Shown here in pieces: positions 5,609 to 12,836 of a stretch of DNA of 16,675 nt; the first letter of the stretch is position 1; each line of letters starts with the position of its first letter. Source of the stretch: Desulfobacterales bacterium. GTDB taxonomy: Bacteria; Desulfobacterota; Desulfobacteria; Desulfobacterales; Desulfosalsimonadaceae. Both the position numbers and the translations under genes were made by a program. The DNA is taken from positions 1 to 16,675 of the forward strand of contig JAGTVF010000017.1 of the NCBI GenBank assembly GCA_018224315.1, in the 5' to 3' direction. The notes below the pieces were generated by a model, which was not told where the DNA came from, made no database searches, and saw only the letters and a list, made by a program, of their open reading frames with translations.

Positions 5609-7411
5609 GTGAATCAGCCGGCATACATCATCGGCATTGACCTGGGAACCACAAACAGCGTGGTGGCCTATACTGAGGCCGCACCGGAAACAGATCAGAA
5701 ACCGGAGGTGCGGGTCCTTGAGATTGCCCAGGTTACGGCCGCCCATACAATTGAAAAGCAGCCCGGTCTGCCGTCTTTTATCTATCTGCCGGGCCATGCA
5801 GAAGCCGGGGACGGGGCGTTTGCCCTGCCCTGGGATCCGGACAACAGGGTAGTCATCGGCGAATACGCCCGGATGCGGGCCGCAGAAGCACCCCAGCGGG
5901 TCATTGCCTCGTCCAAGTCCTGGCTGTGCAACACGTCCGTGGACCGAAATGCGGCCATTTTGCCCTGGGAGGCGGCCGATGACGTGGAAAAGCGCTCCCC
6001 TGTGGCCGCATCCTCGGCCCTGCTGGCCTATCTGCGCCAGGCCTGGAATTACGAAATGGCAGGGGACAATGTTGCTTTGCGCATGGAAAACCAGGAAATT
6101 TATCTCACCGTGCCGGCCTCCTTTGATGCCGTGGCCCGGGAGTTGACCGTGCAGGCCGCAGAGCAGGCCGGATTGTCCCGGGTAACCCTTTTAGAGGAGC
6201 CTCAGGCGGCATTTTATTCGTGGATCGACGTAAGCGGCGATAACTGGCGCAAGGCTGTTGCAAAGGACGAACTCGTGCTGATCTGCGATATCGGCGGCGG
6301 CACCACGGATTTCAGCCTGATCCAGGTTTCAGAGGAAAACGGAGAACTGGTCCTGGACCGGATCGCCGTGGGCGAGCACCTGCTTGTGGGCGGTGACAAC
6401 ATGGATCTGGCCCTGGCCTATCATGTGGCCGCAAAAATGGCTGAATCCGGTACCCGCCTGGATTCCTGGCAGATGCGCGGGCTGGTGCATGCCTGCCGCA
6501 GCGCCAAGGAAGGCGCATTTTCCGGTTCCCAGGACCGGGATTCATGGCCTGTGACCATACTGGGCCGGGGCAGCAGCCTCATCGGCAACACCCTGAAAAT
6601 GGAACTGCCCGCAGATGATATCAGCCGGGTCATTATTGACGGGTTTTTTCCGAAATGCCCTGAAAATGAATTTCCCCGGGCACAGCGCCGGACAGGTCTG
6701 CGGGAAGCCGGGCTGGTCTATGCAGCAGATCCCGCAGTCACCCGGCACATGGCTGCTTTTTTAACCGGCCGGGATCGGGGTCAGCAGGAGACCATGGCCG
6801 CACCGGATGCGGTTTTGTTCAACGGTGGGGTCATGAAGGCCCCCCTGATCCGGGAGCGGATCAGGGATGTGTTAGACAGCTGGAGCCATTCATCCGGCCG
6901 GATCCGGGAGATCAACACGGAAAACTATGATCTGGCTGTGGCCAGGGGGGCGGCCTATTACGGGCAGGCACGCCACGGCCGGGGCATCCGCATCCGGGCG
7001 GGTCTCAACAAATCCTATTATATCGGCGTGGCTGCGGCCATGCCGGCTGTTCCCGGCATGCCCCAGCCGGTCAAGGCACTGTGTGTGGCCCCCTTTGGCA
7101 TGGAGGAAGGCACTGTTGCCCACATCACAGAAAAGCAATTCGTGCTGGTGGTGGGAGAACCCGTGGTGTTTGAATTTTATGGTTCCGTTCGGCGCCAGCA
7201 TGATCCGGCCGGGGCAGTGGTGGAGGACTGGCATGATCAGATCGAGGAGATCACAACCCTGGAGACGACCCTGGATGGTGAGCCCGGCACCACTGTGGGT
7301 GTGACCCTGGAAGCCGCGGCAACGGAGATCGGCACCCTGGAGCTGTGGTGCGTGTCCGTGGAAGACAGCAGACGATGGAAACTTGAGTTTAACGTCCGGC
7401 AGCAGGATTGA
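5609..7411 (+). CDS. Non-canonical Hsp70-family protein without C-terminal lid
   Basis: A 600-aa Hsp70-fold ATPase. The nucleotide-binding motifs are intact: phosphate-1 IGIDLGTTNS (DLGTTNS at 11-17), phosphate-2 CDIGGGTTD (227-234) and the adenosine motif LFNGGVMKAP (403-412). TVPASFD and LLEEPQAAFYSW also match the family. After residue about 480 comes a region that resembles the beta substrate-binding domain (APFGMEEGT, then LVVGEPVVFEF, ending GTLELWCVSV and WKLEFNVRQQD). The protein then stops, so the helical lid of DnaK (638 aa in E. coli) and the EEVD-like tail are absent. It should be cytosolic. It is clearly paralogous to the next gene (both share SSxKSWLC and ILPWxAxxDV). GTG 5609 is chosen with AGGAGA upstream. 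It lies between the DUF2760 gene and the second Hsp70 gene, as part of one operon. Confidence 0.9.
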   Translation: MNQPAYIIGIDLGTTNSVVAYTEAAPETDQKPEVRVLEIAQVTAAHTIEKQPGLPSFIYLPGHAEAGDGAFALPWDPDNRVVIGEYARMRAAEAPQRVIASSKSWLCNTSVDRNAAILPWEAADDVEKRSPVAASSALLAYLRQAWNYEMAGDNVALRMENQEIYLTVPASFDAVARELTVQAAEQAGLSRVTLLEEPQAAFYSWIDVSGDNWRKAVAKDELVLICDIGGGTTDFSLIQVSEENGELVLDRIAVGEHLLVGGDNMDLALAYHVAAKMAESGTRLDSWQMRGLVHACRSAKEGAFSGSQDRDSWPVTILGRGSSLIGNTLKMELPADDISRVIIDGFFPKCPENEFPRAQRRTGLREAGLVYAADPAVTRHMAAFLTGRDRGQQETMAAPDAVLFNGGVMKAPLIRERIRDVLDSWSHSSGRIREINTENYDLAVARGAAYYGQARHGRGIRIRAGLNKSYYIGVAAAMPAVPGMPQPVKALCVAPFGMEEGTVAHITEKQFVLVVGEPVVFEFYGSVRRQHDPAGAVVEDWHDQIEEITTLETTLDGEPGTTVGVTLEAAATEIGTLELWCVSVEDSRRWKLEFNVRQQD

Positions 7412-7413
7412 TC

Positions 7414-10185
7414 GTGGATATTGCGCAAGTTCGCTATATTATCGGAATTGACCTGGGCACAACCAATTCAGCCCTGTCTTTTGTGGATCTTGAAGCCGAA
7501 GCATCGGAAAACAAAGGCATCCGCCTGTTTTCCATCCCCCAGCTCACGGCCGCCGGAGAAGTCGACCGCATGCCTGTGCTGCCTTCGTTTTGCTATATTG
7601 CCGGCAAATACGACATTGACGCCGAAGCCGTCCGGCTGCCCTGGCGCCGGGAACCTGAAACTTCCGCATTTGTGGGAACGTTCGCCCGGGATCACGGGGC
7701 CAGGGTGCCCGGACGGCTTGTGTCTTCTGCCAAAAGCTGGCTCTGCCACGGCCAGGCAGACCGCCGTGCCCGGATTCTTCCCTGGGGCGCGGGCGAAGAC
7801 GTGGCCCGGATTTCTCCGGTGGAGGCCACGGCCCGGTACCTGGAGCATCTGAAATGCGCCTGGAACCACAGTGTTTCAGATGATTCCCTGTATTTGGAAA
7901 ATCAGTTTCTGATCATCACCGTGCCGGCCTCGTTTGACGAGGTGGCCCGGGACCTGACCCTGGAGGCGGCCAAAACCGCCGGGCTCGTGGACGTAATTCT
8001 GCTTGAAGAGCCCCTTGCAGCCTTTTATTCCTGGCTGATTCTGCATGAAAACAACTGGCGGGAGCATATCCGTCCGGGTGAACTGGTGCTCGTCTGCGAC
8101 GTGGGCGGGGGAACCACGGATCTCACATTGATCACCCTTCAGGAAACCGGGGGTACGCCCAGATTTGAGCGCATTGCCGTGGGCGAGCACCTGATTCTGG
8201 GCGGAGACAACATTGACCTGGCTTTGGCCCGGCATGCGGAACAGCAGTTCGGCCCAGGCGCCGATCTCACCGCTGACCGGTGGAAGACCCTGTGCCACCT
8301 GTGCCGCCAGGCCAAGGAAAATATTTTAAACCAGGGGACCGACCGGGAAACCATCACCATGATGGGGCAGGGCAGCAGTCTGATCGGCGGCACCCGGACT
8401 GCGGAAATTACACGTGAAAGCCTGGAGCAAATTGTTCTGGAAGGCTTTTTCCCCATAGTGGAACACACCGCCCCAAAAACCGAAACCCGGCGCAAGGCAA
8501 TCTCCGAATTCGGCCTGCCCTATGCCTCTGATCCGGCCATTACCCGTCATATCGGAGAGTTTCTGGAGCAGCACGGAGATGATGTCGCCCGTTTTACGGA
8601 TAAAAGCGATCCGTTTCCGGACCTGATCCTGTATAATGGCGGCAGTCTCAAGGCCGAAGTGATCCGGGACCGCATCGGATCGGCCATATGCCGGTGGTTT
8701 GACAGAAATGACCATCAGCGCCCCCGGGTGCTGGAAAACCGGGATCTGGATGTGGCCGTGGCCCTGGGCGCCTCGTATTACGGACTGGTCAAAACCGGAA
8801 GAGGCGTCCGGGTTGGCAGCGGCAGCCCCAGATCCTATTACCTGGGCATTGCCCGGGCAGACCGGCAGCAGGACGGGGCGGCGCAGGCCATATGCGTAGT
8901 GGAGCGGGGTCTGGATGAGGGGTCACGGGTAACGCTTGCGGATCAGGAATTTGAGGTTCTGGCCAATCAGCCGGTGAGTTTTGAACTGTTTAGCTCCAGC
9001 TTCCGCTCCGGCGACCGGGCCGGGGATATCGTGGATGTGGATGAAAGCTTAACCCGCCTTCCGTCCATACAGACGGTGATTCAGTTCGGACAGAAAGGCG
9101 TGCAGACCGCCATCCCCGTGCAGATTGAAGCCGAATACACAGAAACCGGAATCCTTGAATTGTGGTGCGGCTCGGTTTCCACCGGTCACAAATGGCAGCT
9201 CCGGTTTCAGCTGCGGCAGATGCCGGCCCAGGAGATGGTGGCCGAAACCGAGGTGTTTGACAGCGCACAGGTGCAGGCGGTGATCCGGACCATTGATGAG
9301 GCGTTTTCCGCACAGGACAGCCGCGCGCTTTCCGGACTGGTCAAAAGCGTTTCGGATCTCATCGGGCGCTCCAGGGACAACTGGCCCCTTTCATTAATCC
9401 GCCAAATGGCCGATGCCTTGCTCGAGCGCATGAATATGCGGAAAAAAACGCCCGAGCACGAGGTGCGTTGGCTGAATTTGCTGGGATTCTGCCTCCGGCC
9501 GGGCTTTGGCGACGGCTTAGACGACCAGCGTATTGCCCGGCTCTGGAAAATCTACAAGCAGGGCGTGATATTTAAAAAAAACCAGCAGGCTGCGGCCGAA
9601 TGGTGGATCTTGTGGCGCCGGGTGGCCGGCGGTCTCAATTCCGGCCGCCAGCGGCAGTTTGCCCAGGACGTTCGGCCTGTGCTCATGCCCAGAAAAGGGA
9701 GCAAAACAAAGGTGCCCGCCCAGCAGAGAATGGAGATGTGGATGGCCGTGGCCAGCATGGAACGGCTGGGGGCCAGGGAAAAAGCCCAATGGGGCCAGGC
9801 CCTGGCCGAAGAGATTTTACCGAAAAAAGCAAAGCCCCAGCAATTCTGGGCATTATCCCGGTTCGGGGCCCGGCAGCTGCTGTATGGACCCGTGGACCGG
9901 GTGGTTTCCCCGGACAAGGCGGCGCCATGGGTTGCGTTTCTGCTTGAAAACCAGTGGAAACATCCCGGGGCCGTGGGAAACGCTTTGGTGCAGATGACCC
10001 GCAAGACCGGCGACCGGTCCCGGGATATGGACGAAAGCCTTTTGGACCGGGTGATCCGGTATTTGTGCGACCATGGAATGGAAAAGCAAAGCCGGGTGCT
10101 GAAAAGCGCAGCTCCCCTTGAACAATCCGAGAAAACCGAAATGTTTGGGGAATCCCTTCCCGCCGGGCTGGTTTTAAAACCCTGA
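7414..10185 (+). CDS. Large non-canonical Hsp70-family protein with about 320-residue helical C-terminal extension
   Basis: About 923 aa from GTG 7414, which has AGCAGGA six bases upstream; TTG 7408, overlapping the previous stop codon, is an alternative. The ATPase motifs are intact: DLGTTNS (13-19), CDVGGGTTD (229-236) and ILYNGGSLKAE (405-415). A beta-rich region like that of the upstream paralogue ends at GILELWCGSV and WQLRFQLRQ (about residue 600). From about 603 to the end there is no DnaK lid but a basic, tryptophan-rich, apparently helical region. It holds a conserved-looking RWLNLLGFCLRPGFG (685-699), WWILWRRVAGGL, and FWALSRFGARQLLYGP. I associate this extension with DUF3731, found on bacterial Hsp70 homologues; this needs a profile search. 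It follows the 600-aa Hsp70 almost without gap, so the two are surely co-expressed and probably work together. Confidence 0.9.
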   Translation: MDIAQVRYIIGIDLGTTNSALSFVDLEAEASENKGIRLFSIPQLTAAGEVDRMPVLPSFCYIAGKYDIDAEAVRLPWRREPETSAFVGTFARDHGARVPGRLVSSAKSWLCHGQADRRARILPWGAGEDVARISPVEATARYLEHLKCAWNHSVSDDSLYLENQFLIITVPASFDEVARDLTLEAAKTAGLVDVILLEEPLAAFYSWLILHENNWREHIRPGELVLVCDVGGGTTDLTLITLQETGGTPRFERIAVGEHLILGGDNIDLALARHAEQQFGPGADLTADRWKTLCHLCRQAKENILNQGTDRETITMMGQGSSLIGGTRTAEITRESLEQIVLEGFFPIVEHTAPKTETRRKAISEFGLPYASDPAITRHIGEFLEQHGDDVARFTDKSDPFPDLILYNGGSLKAEVIRDRIGSAICRWFDRNDHQRPRVLENRDLDVAVALGASYYGLVKTGRGVRVGSGSPRSYYLGIARADRQQDGAAQAICVVERGLDEGSRVTLADQEFEVLANQPVSFELFSSSFRSGDRAGDIVDVDESLTRLPSIQTVIQFGQKGVQTAIPVQIEAEYTETGILELWCGSVSTGHKWQLRFQLRQMPAQEMVAETEVFDSAQVQAVIRTIDEAFSAQDSRALSGLVKSVSDLIGRSRDNWPLSLIRQMADALLERMNMRKKTPEHEVRWLNLLGFCLRPGFGDGLDDQRIARLWKIYKQGVIFKKNQQAAAEWWILWRRVAGGLNSGRQRQFAQDVRPVLMPRKGSKTKVPAQQRMEMWMAVASMERLGAREKAQWGQALAEEILPKKAKPQQFWALSRFGARQLLYGPVDRVVSPDKAAPWVAFLLENQWKHPGAVGNALVQMTRKTGDRSRDMDESLLDRVIRYLCDHGMEKQSRVLKSAAPLEQSEKTEMFGESLPAGLVLKP

Positions 10186-10210
10186 AAAATTTTTTACGGC
10201 GCCACCAGAC

Positions 10211-10239
10211 TTGTGAGAATGTTGAAATCCGGTTATTGT
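10211..10239 (+). promoter_or_regulatory. Weak promoter candidate before the GDPD gene
   Basis: TTGTGA (10211-10216) and TATTGT (10234-10239) lie 17 bases apart in the 93-base AT-rich gap after the Hsp70 operon. Each hexamer matches the sigma-70 consensus at 4 of 6 positions. No convincing terminator hairpin separates the two genes, so read-through from the Hsp70 operon is also possible. Confidence 0.2.
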
Positions 10240-10278
10240 TATTGTACTTGAAATCATGGTGGAAAAAAATCCAGTTTT

Positions 10279-11085
10279 ATGAGAAAGCAACGGCCAATAC
10301 CCGGAGAAAGCGGAAGCAACGGCGAACAGCTGGATTTTCCCTGGCTGATTGCTCACCGGGGAGCCATGGCCGAAGCTCCGGAAAATGTTCAGGCCGCTTT
10401 TGACCTGGCTTTTTGCCGGGGGGCGGATGGTATTGAATTCGATGTGCAATTGTCTGCTGATCACGTTCCCGTGATTTTCCATGATGATAGCCTGGAAAGA
10501 ATTGCCGGCATCAAAAAACGGGTTTCCGGGTGCACCCTGGAATCGCTGCGCAAACTTGACCTTGGCAAATGGTTTTCTGACCGGTATGCCGGCAGCCGGA
10601 TCATGACCCTGGCACAAGTGCTGCGGCGATATGCACACCAGGGCCTTCTCATGATCGAGCTGAAAGCGGGCGCCGCGCCCCCGGCAGGCCGCAGCGGCCG
10701 GAGCCGGCTGGCCGCAGGGGTTATGGAGCAAATCGATCTGCACGTGCCGGCACGTTTTCGCCGGAACCTGTATATCCTGAGTTTTGATGCAGGAATGCTT
10801 GCAGATGTCCATGAGCTTGCCCCTGATTTGCCCTGCATTTTAAACATTCATGGCCCGTGGCCGTTTTCCGGAAAGTTGTCCCGGAAAATCCAGCAATTGA
10901 TCCGGGGATATTGTCTTCCCCTGGACCGGCTCTCCCGGAAATTTGTTGACCAGTGCCATGCAGCCGGCCACATTGTTGCGGTATACTCCTGCAATCGGCC
11001 TGCGGATGCAGACCGGGCCCGGGACATGGGAGCGGATATCATTATGACCGATGCACCTGCAGAGGTGATCAAGGAGGCGCCATGA
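10279..11085 (+). CDS. Glycerophosphodiester phosphodiesterase, cytosolic (UgpQ-like)
   Basis: A 268-aa GDPD-family enzyme, expected to hydrolyse glycerophosphodiesters (deacylated phospholipids) to sn-glycerol 3-phosphate and an alcohol. The TIM-barrel signatures are present: IAHRGAMAEAPENVQAAF (catalytic H26 and R27, with E35 and N36), then GIEFDVQLSADHVPVIFHDD with metal ligands E53 and D55 and the second catalytic histidine H68. LMIELKAG, LYILSFD, VAVYSCN and GADIIMTDAP near the end are the later barrel strands. No signal peptide is present, so it resembles cytosolic UgpQ rather than periplasmic GlpQ. ATG 10279 has a weak ribosome site; the 20 residues before the core are polar. The gene ends in an ATGA overlap with the next gene, so the two are translationally coupled. 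GDPD and a deacetylase-fold enzyme have no obvious shared pathway. Confidence 0.9.
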   Translation: MRKQRPIPGESGSNGEQLDFPWLIAHRGAMAEAPENVQAAFDLAFCRGADGIEFDVQLSADHVPVIFHDDSLERIAGIKKRVSGCTLESLRKLDLGKWFSDRYAGSRIMTLAQVLRRYAHQGLLMIELKAGAAPPAGRSGRSRLAAGVMEQIDLHVPARFRRNLYILSFDAGMLADVHELAPDLPCILNIHGPWPFSGKLSRKIQQLIRGYCLPLDRLSRKFVDQCHAAGHIVAVYSCNRPADADRARDMGADIIMTDAPAEVIKEAP

Positions 11086-11834
11086 AAGTCGTGTTTCATC
11101 AGTTTTTTTATCCGGTCTACACTTCGGATCCGGCATCAGCTCCGGGCCGGATTGAGGCCATTGTGGACCGGCTGCCGTCTCATGCGGAAATGGTGGATGC
11201 AGAGCCGGCACCTGAAAATCTCATTGAGCTGGCGCATTCCAATGTTCATATTGAAAATGTCCGGCGCAAGGATCTCTACGACATTGCCGCCCTGGCCGCG
11301 GGCGGGGCGGTGCAGGCCGCGCGCATCGGTCTTTCGGAGCCCGCATTTGCCGTTATCCGGCCCCCGGGACATCATGCATCCGCGGAAATGGCCTGGGGAT
11401 TCTGTTTTTTTAACAACATGGCCATTGCCCTGCTGACCCTAAAGAGCCAAAACCTCATTAACACGGCAATGGTTTTGGACATTGATCTTCACTTCGGTGA
11501 CGGGACCGTCAATATCCTTGGCGATGATGACTGGGTTGAAATCCATAATCCGGCCAAAAACACCCGGGAGCAATACATGGCCGAAGTCGACCGGATTCTG
11601 TCGGCCAGCCGGGCGGATATCATCGGCATATCCGCGGGGTTTGACAATCACATGCAGGACTGGGGCGGGTTGATGGCAACAGAGGACTATTACCATATCG
11701 GGAAAAAAGCAAGCCAATCCGCATTTGAGCGGGGCGGCGGATGCTTTGCCATTCTCGAGGGCGGATACAACCACAGCGTGCTGGGCCAAAACGTTGCAGC
11801 TTTGATCAACGGTATGGCAGAACCGTGTACGTAA
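11082..11834 (+). CDS. Compact histone deacetylase-family amidohydrolase
   Basis: A 250-aa protein of the arginase/deacetylase fold (histone deacetylase, acetylpolyamine amidohydrolase and AcuC group), which hydrolyses N-acyl amides with a zinc ion. Motifs in order: RPPGHHA with the catalytic His pair H97 and H98, FFNNMAIA (109-116), DIDLHFGDGT with zinc ligands D135 and H137, SAGFDNH with zinc ligand D188, and LEGGYN with the transition-state Tyr229. The full catalytic set is therefore present. It is short for the family (usually 300-370 aa): the N-terminal region and the loop between the two zinc motifs are reduced. ATG 11082 overlaps the GDPD stop codon (ATGA) and has an excellent ribosome site, AAGGAGG. 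Substrate is unknown; acetylated proteins, polyamines or a small acylated metabolite are all possible. Confidence 0.9.
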   Translation: MKVVFHQFFYPVYTSDPASAPGRIEAIVDRLPSHAEMVDAEPAPENLIELAHSNVHIENVRRKDLYDIAALAAGGAVQAARIGLSEPAFAVIRPPGHHASAEMAWGFCFFNNMAIALLTLKSQNLINTAMVLDIDLHFGDGTVNILGDDDWVEIHNPAKNTREQYMAEVDRILSASRADIIGISAGFDNHMQDWGGLMATEDYYHIGKKASQSAFERGGGCFAILEGGYNHSVLGQNVAALINGMAEPCT

Positions 11835-11872
11835 GACAGGCGGTTCTGCCCGTTAACCGGAACGAATACGCG

Positions 11873-12232
11873 ATGACCATGGAAAACGGAAATTCAGGTG
11901 CCGACCGCTTCCGGGAACTGACCTGGGGGGATCTTACTGCATGGGCGGGAAAAGATGTGCTGACTGCGGGAAGGAACCTGCAGCGCAAGGGATCTGTCAA
12001 GCAGCTGTCAAGGACGGCAGGCGGGGGGCTGCTCACGTGGATTCAGGCCGAGGAGGTCTTTGCCACCCATGTGGGCTTTGATCACGAGGAATTGTTTTGC
12101 CAATGCGCCTGCCAGGGGGAGGGGGCCTGTGAACACGGCATTGCCACGATCCTTGAATATATCGCCTATTTGAAGAAAAACATTCCCATACCCCTTGCGT
12201 CCTCAAATGACCAGCGATTTTTTCTGCTGTAA
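11873..12232 (+). CDS. Short SWIM zinc-finger protein, possibly truncated
   Basis: A 119-aa protein. Residues 12-70 read FRELTWGDLTAWAGKDVLTAGRNL and onwards, followed by a SWIM motif CxC-x7-CxH: C76, C78, C86 and H88 in FCQCACQGEGACEHGIATIL. SWIM domains bind zinc and are thought to contact DNA or protein; they occur in bacterial proteins associated with SNF2 helicases. The related bacterial proteins I know continue after the segment equivalent to NIPIPLASSNDQRFFLL with further helical sequence. Here a stop codon follows directly. It is therefore either a genuine short version or a truncated one. ATG 11873 is chosen (ATG 11879 is also possible); the ribosome site is weak. It follows the deacetylase gene by 38 bases, in the same direction. 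Confidence 0.72.
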   Translation: MTMENGNSGADRFRELTWGDLTAWAGKDVLTAGRNLQRKGSVKQLSRTAGGGLLTWIQAEEVFATHVGFDHEELFCQCACQGEGACEHGIATILEYIAYLKKNIPIPLASSNDQRFFLL

Positions 12233-12282
12233 CAGGACGGGTTTACCGCTACAGCGCGTTGTGATAAGGAAAGAATCTGTTT

Positions 12283-12771
12283 ATGCGTGTAGGTGTTGGT
12301 TACGACATTCATCAACTGGCCCCGGGACGGGACCTCGTGCTGGGCGGTGTGAAGATTTCCCATGACAAGGGCCTGGTTGGCCATTCAGACGCAGATGTTC
12401 TTTTGCATTGCGTATGCGACGCCATTTTTGGCGCAGCCGGACTGGGCGATATCGGCCAGCACTTTCCGGATACAGATCCGGCCTACAAGGATATTTCCAG
12501 CATGGTGCTGCTGAAACAGACCTGGCAGAAGGCGCGTGTGAAGTGCCCAACCATCGGCAACATCGATGCCACAATTTTTGCCCAGCAGCCGAAACTGGCG
12601 GGCTATACCAGAGAAATGGCCGCCCGGATCGCAAAAGTCCTTGAAATTGAGCCGGAACGGGTAAATATCAAGGCCACCACCACGGAAAAACTCGGCATCA
12701 TCGGCCGCGAGGCCGCCATAGCCGCCATGTGCGTGGTTTTGCTTGAAAATCGCTCAGTTTCGGTTGAATAA
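12283..12771 (+). CDS. ispF: 2-C-methyl-D-erythritol 2,4-cyclodiphosphate synthase
   Basis: A 162-aa enzyme of the MEP (non-mevalonate) isoprenoid pathway. It converts 4-diphosphocytidyl-2-C-methyl-D-erythritol 2-phosphate to the 2,4-cyclodiphosphate, releasing CMP, as a cytosolic homotrimer. Length and motifs are full: GYDIHQL with metal ligands D8 and H10, LVGHSDADVLLH with H34 and metal ligand H42, GDIGQHFPDTDP, and the C-terminal IKATTTEKLGIIGR that contacts the cytidine nucleotide. ATG 12283 has AAGGAAAG upstream. ispF is often next to ispD; ispD is not in the window, while cysS follows, an arrangement seen in several bacteria. It lies 50 bases after the SWIM gene. Confidence 0.96.
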   Translation: MRVGVGYDIHQLAPGRDLVLGGVKISHDKGLVGHSDADVLLHCVCDAIFGAAGLGDIGQHFPDTDPAYKDISSMVLLKQTWQKARVKCPTIGNIDATIFAQQPKLAGYTREMAARIAKVLEIEPERVNIKATTTEKLGIIGREAAIAAMCVVLLENRSVSVE

Positions 12772-12772
12772 T
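12743..12772 (+). promoter_or_regulatory. Possible internal promoter for cysS
   Basis: TTGAAA at 12743-12748 and AATAAT at 12767-12772 are separated by 18 bases and each matches the sigma-70 consensus at five of six positions. It overlaps the end of ispF and would give a leader of about 58 bases before cysS. Confidence 0.35.
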
Positions 12773-12836
12773 GTGTGATCTGATTTATTTTGTTAGAACA
12801 ATTTCCTGATCCAACCACAGCAGACGGACAAATACC

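Noticed and set aside
10174..10812. Minus-strand open frame of 212 codons opposite the GDPD gene
   Set aside because: It is opposite a well-supported gene with catalytic motifs; no recognisable protein pattern and no good ribosome site.
12791..12802. Palindrome TTGTTAGAACAA upstream of cysS as an operator
   Set aside because: Only 12 bases in AT-rich sequence, with no regulator gene nearby; expected by chance.
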